From contig DASRII010000496.1 in assembly GCA_035650075.1 (NCBI GenBank), positions 12,732 to 76,731 on the forward strand: a DNA stretch of 64,000 bases. The letters run 5' to 3'. Within the stretch, counting starts at the first letter, position 1, and the number at the start of each line of letters is the position of its first letter. This DNA is from DASSUC01 sp035650075. GTDB taxonomy: Bacteria > Actinomycetota > Actinomycetes > Mycobacteriales > Micromonosporaceae. Shown in pieces: positions 26,223 through 33,848 of the stretch. Below the pieces are notes generated by a model, which was not told the origin of the DNA, ran no database searches, and saw only the letters and a program-made list of their open reading frames with translations. Position numbers and translations under genes: made by a program.

Positions 26223-26366
26223 ATGGCCTATCCACAACCGCCGAAGCGTGGTGCCCGTCCGTCCAGGATCCTGGCGTGGGTCATAGCGGGGATCATTCTG
26301 GGCGTGGTGCTGTGCTGCGGTGGGCTGTTCCTCGCCGGCACAGTTTCACCGAGCTTGTACCGATAG
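26223..26366 (+). CDS. Possible 47-aa single-span membrane protein
   Basis: An ATG frame encodes MAYPQPPKRGARPSR followed by one strongly hydrophobic span, ILAWVIAGIILGVVLCCGGL, and a short tail SPSLYR. Pro-rich start, basic linker, single span and CCGG motif look like the small membrane proteins common in actinomycetes. No strong ribosome site is seen and the start is uncertain. It sits alone between the head of the biosynthetic train and the next minus-strand gene. Function unknown. Confidence 0.45.
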   Translation: MAYPQPPKRGARPSRILAWVIAGIILGVVLCCGGLFLAGTVSPSLYR

Positions 26367-26390
26367 CGGGCGCCCGCGAGCGTCAGGCTG

Positions 26391-27734
26391 TCAATGGCCC
26401 GCGCCCGGCCGTCGGGCCGGGCCGTAGGTTCGATAGCGGTCGAGGTGCGCGGTGTACCTGACGGTGAACGCAGCCATCTGCTCAGAGGTAACGCCGACGT
26501 CGTTGAGTAGTCGGTCGTAGTCGCGCACGTCGAGTAGCCGCCTACGGAGCTGGAACGCCAATCGATACGGGCGGCGTAGCCACCAGTTGCGAATCGAGTC
26601 GCGCGCGGTCGTCAGCAGGTTTCCCGTATATGCGGTCACGTCGAGCGGGTTGGCGAGCACGCCGCCAATGTCGGGCGCCAGGTCTAGTGCCTGGTCGACC
26701 GCGGCACCACGGTCGGATGCCACCGCCCTGAGCTGTGTCATGACCTCGCGAAATCGACGTTTCGCCTTCCGGCGATCGCCAAGCGATGCCGACTCCGACG
26801 ACTCCGTTTGTAGCCGGGCGAGCGCCGCGCGCAACGGGCCGTACTCGGACCGCAGGCCGGCCACGGCGTCGCCGTAGGACTCGCCGCCGCGCACGCGGTC
26901 GAGGAAGAGGGCAAGCGCCGGGGGCAGATACAACACCTGCGCGGCGTCGTCGGCGTACACCTCCTCGACGGTTGTGCGGAACGACTCCGCTATGGCGCCG
27001 TACACGGCGTCCTGCGTCGACTCGGCGACGTGGTTGACGAGCTGGTAGTACTGCGGAAGCCGCATGCAGGACGGATAGAACGGCAAACCGGTGTGGGCGG
27101 CGAACCGCCAGTACACGAGAGTGCGCAGCCGCGAAGCGCTGTCGACGATGTTCGTGCCAGACTTGCCCGAGAACGCCCGTGCGAGCAGGTCCGTGCCCAG
27201 GGCCTCGATTGGCGTGAGGTCGCGGTCCGAACGCAGTCCATGGAACCGCTCGAACTCTCGCCGATCCAGCCGACCCTCCGCGGCGCGCTGGAAACTGTCG
27301 ACCACCAACGGCGTGATGCGCGACCACGGGCCGTCGGTAGCGCGGAACTGCGTACCGTCGAGCGCCGACCGGACAAAGCAGGTGGCATCCGAGAGCGTCA
27401 CGCGCGGACCATGGGCCGCCGCTTCCGACCTGGTGTGGAGGAATGTACCCAGTTCGGCGGCTATCGACTGTTCGTACTGCGACGTATCGAGGACTCGAAG
27501 CACCCCGCCGTCGATCAATGCGGTTCGTAGCTCGAGAGTGGCCGCGTCTGCGGGCAGTTCGCTAGCCAGGACATAGAGGCGTTCATACACCAGTACCGCG
27601 TCGAGAAGCAGGCTCAGCTGGATCAAACGCTCGGCGCCGTCGCGGTCCTGCCCCGAACGGGACGCGAGCAGCCTCGACGCTTCGCAGACCAATGTCTGGT
27701 CGACGAGCACGTTGCCGGCCGCATCAATAGCCAT
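26391..27734 (-). CDS. Hypothetical 447-aa soluble protein
   Basis: I do not recognise the family. The protein is mainly alpha-helical, without signal peptide or membrane span. It opens MAIDAAGNVLVDQTLVCEAS, has Arg-rich helices in the last third (RRKAKRRFREVM, RRPYRLAFQLRRRLL) and no catalytic motif that I can name. The ATG at 27734 gives a natural N-terminus; another in-frame ATG lies at 27764. It is divergent from the small WXG/ESX-like locus that follows and not obviously linked to the peptide cluster. Confidence 0.7.
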   Translation of the reverse strand: MAIDAAGNVLVDQTLVCEASRLLASRSGQDRDGAERLIQLSLLLDAVLVYERLYVLASELPADAATLELRTALIDGGVLRVLDTSQYEQSIAAELGTFLHTRSEAAAHGPRVTLSDATCFVRSALDGTQFRATDGPWSRITPLVVDSFQRAAEGRLDRREFERFHGLRSDRDLTPIEALGTDLLARAFSGKSGTNIVDSASRLRTLVYWRFAAHTGLPFYPSCMRLPQYYQLVNHVAESTQDAVYGAIAESFRTTVEEVYADDAAQVLYLPPALALFLDRVRGGESYGDAVAGLRSEYGPLRAALARLQTESSESASLGDRRKAKRRFREVMTQLRAVASDRGAAVDQALDLAPDIGGVLANPLDVTAYTGNLLTTARDSIRNWWLRRPYRLAFQLRRRLLDVRDYDRLLNDVGVTSEQMAAFTVRYTAHLDRYRTYGPARRPGAGH

Positions 27735-27865
27735 CGGTGGGCACGGTACCGGGTCGCCGGGCATTCGTGGCTGGCAGCCGCCCTCGCCTACACCGACGAA
27801 GGTGGCTGGCCGACAGTTGCCGGCATCGATCGATCGATTGTTACCCTAGCTCCGGAGGTGGGTTG

Positions 27866-27943
27866 GTGAGCACGGCTGAGGGACTCGACGCACAACCCGT
27901 CCAGTTTGGACAGTTGCACGTCGTCGGTTCGGAGGTCGGCTAG
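27866..27943 (+). CDS. Possible 25-aa leader peptide
   Basis: A GTG frame of 25 codons (VSTAEGLDAQPVQFGQLHVV and five more residues) lies behind a strong GGAGGTG at a good distance, and stops 2 nt before the YbaB-like gene. It may be a short coding gene or a translational lead-in for the locus. The frame also contains a perfect GTCCA-N3-TGGAC dyad (27899-27911). Confidence 0.35.
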   Translation: MSTAEGLDAQPVQFGQLHVVGSEVG

Positions 27944-27945
27944 CG

Positions 27946-28590
27946 ATGACCGACCCAACCGCGGCGTTCATGGCGGAGCTCGAACGGACGATCGCCGCGG
28001 CGCCACAGCGCGTCGAGGCGACCGATGACAGCGGCGCGGTACAAGTGGTGCTGGGGCCGGACGGGCTGCCGGAGTCGATACAGGTCGCTGAGGACTGGCT
28101 GCGCCTGGTGGGGTCCGAGGCGCTCGGCGACGCTGTCACGCAGGCGTCGGTCGCGGCCGTGGCCCGCCGCGGCCAGCTTTGGTCCGAGGCGCTGCGGCAG
28201 CCGCCCGAGCCAGGCCGGACCGCGCCCTCCGGCGTCGACCCGTCCCGAGTACCGCCGGACGCGGTCCGCCCGCCGCGCATGCTCATGGAGGATGTGCTGG
28301 CCCTGACGGACGAACCGATCCAAGGCGGACCGGCGGCCGCCCGGGCGACCGGCGTCACCGCCCTGGGCAAGCTCAGCCTGAGCCTGGATCCCAGCGGCAC
28401 CGTGTCGTGCACGGCGGACGCGCACTGGGCGTCCCAGCTGACCGCGGAGGAACTGACCGACGCGCTCGACCGGGTCCTGGCGGCGGCGCGCGCTGAGTTT
28501 GCCGGCGCCGCGGCCGCCCGGGCGGCGCTCGGTGAGCGCGTCGACGACCTGTACGCCCGGCTGCGGGGACTGCTCCGCAGCCTGTCCTGA
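27946..28590 (+). CDS. YbaB/EbfC-like protein of an ESX-type locus
   Basis: A 214-aa acidic protein with two similar halves. Each has a strand pattern of the YbaB type (SGAVQVVLGPDGLPESIQV and LSLSLDPSGTVSCTADAHW) next to long helices. Proteins of this type often sit at the head of actinobacterial WXG100/ESX-like gene sets. It is followed by two small helical proteins and an Imm-5-like protein on the same strand, which suggests one functional locus. The assignment rests on strand pattern and context. Confidence 0.6.
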   Translation: MTDPTAAFMAELERTIAAAPQRVEATDDSGAVQVVLGPDGLPESIQVAEDWLRLVGSEALGDAVTQASVAAVARRGQLWSEALRQPPEPGRTAPSGVDPSRVPPDAVRPPRMLMEDVLALTDEPIQGGPAAARATGVTALGKLSLSLDPSGTVSCTADAHWASQLTAEELTDALDRVLAAARAEFAGAAAARAALGERVDDLYARLRGLLRSLS

Positions 28591-28613
28591 AATCTCGAAG
28601 GGACGTGACGTCG

Positions 28614-28982
28614 ATGACCGACCGGGTCTATCTGGTGCTCGACAAGATCGAGGAGCATGCACAGCGGTGGGAGAGGTGGGGTCCGAAGCTGACCGAGGTC
28701 GCCACCGCCATAGACCACCTGGAGTTTCGCCACCTGAGCCAAGCCAAGGACTTCCAGTCGGTGATGTCACAACACGAGGCACTCATCACGAAGATCGGTG
28801 GCGGCTGCCGGGAGGGCGCGGCCATTTGGGCGGCGATAGCCGCGATGCTTCGCGTCGCCGAACACAAGTACGAGTTCAACGAGGACGCGGCGAGGCAGCG
28901 GCTCACGAGACTCCACGACGAGGCCCGGGCCGACGCCAACCACCCCATGCACGCCCGGATGACGCAGAGCCCGGCTAGGTGA
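28614..28982 (+). CDS. Small helical protein, WXG100-like
   Basis: A 122-aa helical protein. It contains RWERWGPKLTEVATAID near the N-terminus and a central GGGCREGAAIWAAIAAM, and the helix-turn-helix layout is that of WXG100/ESX substrates, although the exact W-x-G turn is not clear. The ATG is preceded by AAGGGA; a GTG 9 nt upstream is less likely. It probably pairs with the next gene, 6 nt downstream. Confidence 0.6.
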   Translation: MTDRVYLVLDKIEEHAQRWERWGPKLTEVATAIDHLEFRHLSQAKDFQSVMSQHEALITKIGGGCREGAAIWAAIAAMLRVAEHKYEFNEDAARQRLTRLHDEARADANHPMHARMTQSPAR

Positions 28983-28988
28983 TCCGCC

Positions 28989-29813
28989 ATGGCCCAGCTG
29001 GAGGATCTGCTGCCAAGCCGTCCTCGTACCCGCGAGGAATGGCAGGCGTTCGTGCGCTGGTTCGCGACGGTCGTCGACACCTTGGAAAGGACGATCAGAT
29101 GGATCGAAGGGACTCCCGGCCTGGAGTACTCCCCAATGATCAAAGGTGTGCTCACGATGGCGAAGAACGTACTGGAGACCGCCAAGGAGCTCTTGCTCGA
29201 GGCGTCGGAGGTGCCGTTCGCTCTGGTCGCTGACATCCGAATCTGGCTGGACGTCGCAGAGCTGGTTCGGGAGATCCGGGACGAGACGACTGAGCACGCG
29301 TTCGACGTGGACTCGAGCTTCCGCGGGCGGTCCGGGTCCACGCCCTGGCACGGCCGGTTCGCCGAGGCGTACCTGTCCCAGATCGTGCCACAGAACCTCC
29401 ATGTCGCGTTCGTTATGGAGAGCGCGGAGAAGGCCGCCGGGTCGCTGGCCAACCTCATGGGCGCCTGCATTACGAAGTACAACGTCTGGTCGGCGGTCGC
29501 GTGGGAGATCGCGGCGGTACTCCCGTTCGTGTTCTTCAGTCCCGCTGAGTGGATGACGATCGTGCGGCAGTACGCCGCCGCGAACGCGCTCACCGCGGAC
29601 GCCAACGAGGTCGTCCGGCGGGAAACCCAGAAGATGCGCACGCTGGTCGACATGCGGCCGAGGATGAGGAACCAGGTCCGGCGCGGCGACTACGGCGTGG
29701 ACCGGGACTGGCCGAACCCGTTCAACAGCCGGCTGTTCATCCGGGGCGAGGTCCGCAACGGCCGCGTCTTCCTCGAGGGGGGCGAACCGCTGGCCATCAA
29801 CCGGGTCCCCTGA
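28989..29813 (+). CDS. Hypothetical helical protein with W-x-G turn
   Basis: A 274-aa protein with long amphipathic helices, a WHG turn in PWHGRFAEAYLSQI around residue 123 and two hydrophobic stretches (CITKYNVWSAVAWEIAAVL) that could span or touch a membrane. The C-terminal part is basic (DMRPRMRNQVRRGDYG) and ends in a short strand-rich tail. This layout is reminiscent of larger ESX/polymorphic-toxin N-terminal domains without a recognised toxin domain. It lies between the WXG100-like gene and the Imm-5-like gene. Confidence 0.6.
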   Translation: MAQLEDLLPSRPRTREEWQAFVRWFATVVDTLERTIRWIEGTPGLEYSPMIKGVLTMAKNVLETAKELLLEASEVPFALVADIRIWLDVAELVREIRDETTEHAFDVDSSFRGRSGSTPWHGRFAEAYLSQIVPQNLHVAFVMESAEKAAGSLANLMGACITKYNVWSAVAWEIAAVLPFVFFSPAEWMTIVRQYAAANALTADANEVVRRETQKMRTLVDMRPRMRNQVRRGDYGVDRDWPNPFNSRLFIRGEVRNGRVFLEGGEPLAINRVP

Positions 29814-29870
29814 CCGGGGGCCGTGCCACAATGCCGCGTGCTCGTGCGTAGCTGGAAGGAGCGTCCGACC

Positions 29871-30386
29871 ATGATCCTTCCAAAGGTTCGGGACCCTCGC
29901 TTCATCACGCTTCGTCGCGGTGGGACCCTCACTGATTCGGATCATCATCTCCTTGCTCTGTGGGCGGCGTCGTGCGCGGAGCACGTTCTCGACTTGTTCG
30001 AGTCGGTTCGGCCGGAGGACCCACGACCGCGCGAAGCGATCGAGCACGCCCGCGCCTGGGTACGTGGTGAGGTCACGATGATGCAGGCTCGCGCGGCGGG
30101 CGGGCATGCCATGGGCGCGGCAAGAGACTTGCGTGGGGCAGCACGGCATTCGGCGTACGCTGCTGGCCAGGCGGGGGCGGTGGCACACGTCGCCGCGCAT
30201 GAACTCGGTGCGGCCGCCTATGCGATCAAGGCCGTCCGTGCGGCCGCGCCGGAGGGCCAGAGCGATACCGCAGGGCGACTCGAGTGCCGATGGCAACGTG
30301 AGCAACTCCCGGAGGCGATCCGCGAGCTCGTGCTCGATGACCAGCGGTTGCGAAACGACATCTGCTGGTCGGTGTTCGACTGCTGA
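29871..30386 (+). CDS. Imm-5-like immunity protein
   Basis: A 171-aa protein with the layout of Imm-5 polymorphic-toxin immunity proteins: a start region RDPRFITLRRGGTLTDSDH, ALWAASCAEHVLDLFE, then PRPREAIEHARAWVRGE and Ala-rich helices ending in LVLDDQRLRNDICWSVFDC. The ATG is chosen because GGAAGGAG lies about 9 nt upstream; the frame is open further upstream. Immunity proteins of this type neutralise a cognate secreted toxin, but no clear toxin partner is seen next to it, so it may be an orphan. Confidence 0.7.
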   Translation: MILPKVRDPRFITLRRGGTLTDSDHHLLALWAASCAEHVLDLFESVRPEDPRPREAIEHARAWVRGEVTMMQARAAGGHAMGAARDLRGAARHSAYAAGQAGAVAHVAAHELGAAAYAIKAVRAAAPEGQSDTAGRLECRWQREQLPEAIRELVLDDQRLRNDICWSVFDC

Positions 30387-30422
30387 GCGTGGGGTCCGTG
30401 CAGCGACCCGCCGGAAGACGCG

Positions 30423-31001
30423 TCAGTCCTCGAAGTCGGGTATGTCCGACCGCTCGAACGACTCGACGTTCGTCCGGTAGTTCGGCTGCGGCCCGATCTC
30501 GGGGTTGAGGAGCACGACGAAGTCCGGCAACGCATGCTCAGTCGGATTGCCGTGCTCGTCCGAAGCGCCGGGCTCGGCGTCCCAATCGAGCAGGTGGATG
30601 GTCGCGACGTGCCGACCCGTTGGCACGTCGAGGCGCGGCAGGTCTGGCGGCGGCGAGTTGTCAATGGCCTCGTACCCGCTGACGTAGCCGACACCGGTCG
30701 AGACGAACAGATACGGCTCCGACGAGACGTACAGGTACGTGCGTTCACGCTCCGTGAGCTCCGCCGGATGGCCATTGGCTGCGCATCGTACGACGACACC
30801 GCCCGCGAAGTCCGCGCCGATGCAGATAGGCACCAGACTGCCGCGCTCGATGTACCGAACGACATCGTCGTCCTCGAGCAAGGCCGCTTCCCAAGTGTCG
30901 TAGTCGGTGATCGTCGCAAAGCTCGCCGGATCCCACAGCGCCGCAATGCCCGCACCGGTGTGCGCGACGCACGTGAGTTCTATCGATCCGCTCAATCCCA
31001 C
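30423..31001 (-). CDS. Hypothetical 192-aa protein
   Basis: An acidic soluble protein that I do not recognise. It has strand-rich segments such as GRHVATIHLLDWDAEPGA and ends in DFVVLLNPEIGPQP with an acidic tail. A GTG start behind GGAGAGG is used. Its place next to an Imm-5-like gene and its size and acidity are compatible with a second immunity-type protein, but nothing in the sequence proves that. Confidence 0.6.
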   Translation of the reverse strand: MGLSGSIELTCVAHTGAGIAALWDPASFATITDYDTWEAALLEDDDVVRYIERGSLVPICIGADFAGGVVVRCAANGHPAELTERERTYLYVSSEPYLFVSTGVGYVSGYEAIDNSPPPDLPRLDVPTGRHVATIHLLDWDAEPGASDEHGNPTEHALPDFVVLLNPEIGPQPNYRTNVESFERSDIPDFED

Positions 31002-31063
31002 CCCCGCCTCTCCGCCTGCCAGCCCGCAGAGGATGACGTTACTGTCCGGTCGTGCCCACCCTC

Positions 31064-31177
31064 ATGAAGATCCGCGTCTGGCTGGTTCTGTTCGTCATCG
31101 GCCTCGTCGCGACGAATCGTGACTATCCGTTCATCGCGTACGGCACGGACTGGCTGGCGTTCGCCCACGCGCCGGGC
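31064..31177 (+). pseudogene. Remnant of a small membrane-protein gene
   Basis: The frame starts MKIRVWLVLFVIGLVA and then jumps to YPFIAYGTDWLAFAH. From memory of actinobacterial membrane proteins, these are the first span and a later conserved span of one protein, separated there by roughly 40-60 residues. The join and the loss of everything after AFAH suggest an internal deletion and a 3' truncation. The 3' part of the remnant is antisense to the end of the next minus-strand gene. Confidence 0.4.
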
Positions 31178-31647
31178 GTGTATCCGGTGGGCCGGCGAAT
31201 GGGCAACCGGTCGAGTCGCTCGCGGGAACCAATCACACGATCCCTCGCTGCGTTAACGAATGCCAGGCGCGCTGACTCCATCGGACCCGTCGCCGCGAAC
31301 CATGCTGCCTCGTCCTTGATCTCGCCGCGGTCGATGCGGTCACTGTGCCGCCAGAACACCTCGTCGATGTCGCCTGCTGCGTCCGTTACAGTCCGATCCG
31401 CGACGAGGCTGATTCCGGCGAGGGCTTCATTCCATGGCACCCAATCGACTCGCTCCTGGTGCCTCCATTGCCGCCTGAGGGCAAGTTGGGCCCGAGTGGA
31501 TTCGACGACGATGGCGGCGCACGCGTCGACCTGCTTGCCTCTCGTCCATTGCTTTTTCTGTACCCGCGCGGTGAGGAAGGCGCCGAGGCTGACGCCGATC
31601 AAACCGGAGGCGGTCGAGATCGCCGCAAGCCATAACGATGTCGTCAA
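31123..31647 (-). CDS. Hypothetical membrane-anchored protein
   Basis: A protein of about 174 aa with one N-terminal membrane span (SLWLAAISTASGLIGVSLGA) followed by a charged, helical cytoplasmic part (QKKQWTRGKQVDACAAIVVE). I use TTG 31647 because GGAGG lies upstream; a longer frame starts at 31677. The last 20 or so residues are antisense to a membrane-protein remnant, so the present C-terminus may be recent. Family not recognised. Confidence 0.55.
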   Translation of the reverse strand: MTTSLWLAAISTASGLIGVSLGAFLTARVQKKQWTRGKQVDACAAIVVESTRAQLALRRQWRHQERVDWVPWNEALAGISLVADRTVTDAAGDIDEVFWRHSDRIDRGEIKDEAAWFAATGPMESARLAFVNAARDRVIGSRERLDRLPIRRPTGYTPGAWANASQSVPYAMNG

Positions 31648-31673
31648 GGTGGTCGACCTCCGGTCCTCACGTC

Positions 31674-32093
31674 TCACGCGGACTCGGCTGCCCGCTTCAT
31701 GCCCTGAGCCTCGACGGTCATGTAGCGGTTGGTCAGACCCTTGTAGAACAGAGCGACGGGGACCAGCAGGCCTCGCATATCCAGCGTCAGGGTCAGGCGG
31801 GAGCGGCCTTCTTCCAGCGCCTCGACACGATGACCCGCGACACTGGTAACGCCGCCGGACTTCTGGCGAAACTCGAAGTAGGACGGCGCATCCCAGACAG
31901 TGACCTCCCAGGTGCCCTCGGGCAACTTGGGTTGCTTGAGACGCACGCGGCTACCTTCACCCATGGGAGCGGGTGTGAGTAGCTCGACGAGGTCGACAGT
32001 CTCGATACGCTGCGGCCACGCCTCGACGTCGCTGAGCACCTCCCACACGCGTTGCTGCTGGGCGTCGATGTCGATGGATTGCTCGAAATGCAT
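31674..32093 (-). CDS. SRPBCC/polyketide-cyclase-like protein
   Basis: A 139-aa START-like protein: MHFEQSIDIDAQQQRVWEVL, then DVEAWPQRIETV, a central EGTWEVTVWDAPSYFEF and a C-terminal helix with RYMTVEAQGMKR. Such proteins bind hydrophobic ligands in a deep cavity; many are of unknown role. It lies just upstream of the small membrane protein on the same strand. Nothing links it to the peptide cluster. Confidence 0.8.
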   Translation of the reverse strand: MHFEQSIDIDAQQQRVWEVLSDVEAWPQRIETVDLVELLTPAPMGEGSRVRLKQPKLPEGTWEVTVWDAPSYFEFRQKSGGVTSVAGHRVEALEEGRSRLTLTLDMRGLLVPVALFYKGLTNRYMTVEAQGMKRAAESA

Positions 32094-32224
32094 CGCGGAC
32101 GGTCACCTCGGAGGTAGCTCAACCAAGCTTGGTGATTGGGCAGCTTATCGCGTCACGGCTCGAACGGCGCGTCGTCGGACATACTCTCGCGTACAGAGGG
32201 CATTGGTCGCGGGGGCACCGACCT

Positions 32225-33631
32225 TTAGATCCGGTCGATGAGCGTCGAGATCCGCCAGGTCCACGGGTTGCGCAGCGTATGCACGCTCTCGCGCGCGAGG
32301 AACGTGTGATCGTCTCCTGTACTCGTGTCGGTGAAGAGCGTGTCCGGCCCGACCGGGTGATCTGTGTAGAACCCGCCGTTGCCGACAGGGCCGGTCGGTG
32401 TCTCCTGGCCGCCGGTCCAGACCTCCTCGATGAACGCGGCCTGCGCCTCGCGGTTGAACTCTGTCCAGCGGCGGTCTCCCCGCGTCAGCTCGGTACGCCA
32501 GCCGTACGCGTTGAAGACGAACGCCTGCGCGCCGGCGGCTTCAGAGATGTAGCGACTGCCCGCGTGCTGGTACTGCCACACGTGCGCGAACTCGTGGACG
32601 AGCACGTCGGGCCGGGTGGCCGGGTCGTAGCCCTTGAGGTAGATGGTGTTTCCGATCGTCACCGCGCGCTCGTTGATGCTGAACACACCGCCGAAACCCA
32701 GCACCACCCTGACGTTGTAATACGACAGCGAGCGGCGGAACACCTTGTACAGCAGTTCCCGCTCCGTCTTGGTCAGAGCTCGCTTCTTCCACTGCAAGCC
32801 GAACAGGCTCTGCGTGGCCGCGAATCCCTTGAGCGCGGTCGACAGGAATGCGCCCACGAGCCCGGACAGGAAATCCTTGGCGCCTCTGACGAAGACGTGT
32901 CCGTCCCACGCCATGAGGCCGCCGAGCCCGCCGAGGACGACCCGCAAGCCGCCCGCGACGAAGTCCGCGAGCAGGTTGAGGCCGGCCTTGATGACGGCGC
33001 CGACGAAGTCGAACCCGGCCGAGACTATGCCGGCGAGCCAATGGAAGATGCCGTACAGGACGATACCGATGCCGGGGATGCGGCGCAGAAGGCCGGCCAG
33101 CGCGTCGAGGCCGTCCCCGATGAGGTTGCCGACGGTCTCGACCGCGTCTGCGATGGCCTCGGCCACCGCTCCGACGAAGTCCTCGATGGCCTGTGCCACC
33201 ACATGCGTGGCGTCGGCGATGCCCGCCCCCAGGTCCTGGACGAAGCCTAGAAACCGTCCACCGGAGTGCTTGTCGCGCGTCCACTGCAGATCCAGGCGCT
33301 TGCCCGTTTCACCGTTGAGTTCGAGCTCATACCGGCCGGTGTGGATGCCGAACAGCTTGGCCTTCAGCAGGCGGAGCCGGACCGTGCCGGCCTGGTTCGA
33401 CGGTAGCGTCATGACGGCCGTCGGCCCGTGGTTGGAGTCGTACGTTTCCACGTGGTTCACGACGGCGCCGTCGGGCGAGACGAGCCTCAATCCCTTCCAC
33501 GAGCTGACGGCCGGCGCGGTCGCGAGCGTGAACTCGATGGCCGCGGGATTCGAGGCGTTGCCTCGGACGACGGTGATGTCGTCCTCGCGAGATACGCCGG
33601 GGAAACTCGCGAGCGTGACGATTCGGCTCAT
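32225..33631 (-). CDS. Large protein with HEFAH zinc-peptidase-like motif
   Basis: A 468-aa protein. The N-terminal part (about 1-110) is strand-rich and could be a C2- or Ig-like binding domain (SREDDITVVRGNASNPAAIE, WKGLRLVSPDGAVVNHVETY). The middle (about 120-290) is a long Gly/Ala/Ile-rich helical stretch with several possible membrane helices (RIPGIGIVLYGIFHWLAGI). The C-terminal part has DVLVHEFAHVWQYQHAG near residue 350, the HExxH zinc motif in the style of DUF4157-type domains found in secreted effectors. The layout resembles a toxin with a translocation region and a metallopeptidase-like tail. Start is the ATG of MSRIVTLASFPG. Function is not established. Confidence 0.7.
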   Translation of the reverse strand: MSRIVTLASFPGVSREDDITVVRGNASNPAAIEFTLATAPAVSSWKGLRLVSPDGAVVNHVETYDSNHGPTAVMTLPSNQAGTVRLRLLKAKLFGIHTGRYELELNGETGKRLDLQWTRDKHSGGRFLGFVQDLGAGIADATHVVAQAIEDFVGAVAEAIADAVETVGNLIGDGLDALAGLLRRIPGIGIVLYGIFHWLAGIVSAGFDFVGAVIKAGLNLLADFVAGGLRVVLGGLGGLMAWDGHVFVRGAKDFLSGLVGAFLSTALKGFAATQSLFGLQWKKRALTKTERELLYKVFRRSLSYYNVRVVLGFGGVFSINERAVTIGNTIYLKGYDPATRPDVLVHEFAHVWQYQHAGSRYISEAAGAQAFVFNAYGWRTELTRGDRRWTEFNREAQAAFIEEVWTGGQETPTGPVGNGGFYTDHPVGPDTLFTDTSTGDDHTFLARESVHTLRNPWTWRISTLIDRI

Positions 33632-33848
33632 GCCACATGATTGAGCCGCGAGACCCGAAAAGGCGTCGTCGAATACCCGCCCAGCAGTCGGAAAGCCGAC
33701 TCTGCGACGGTGTGGTGGTGCGGTATACCGAGCGCCGCACCAGATCTCGAGAACCCGGGCGGTTGACGGCAATCCGACACAGGATCGCCGGGCGGGCGCC
33801 GGACGGCGACCATGGCGCCCACGGCAGTGATCGTGAGGGAGATTCGAC

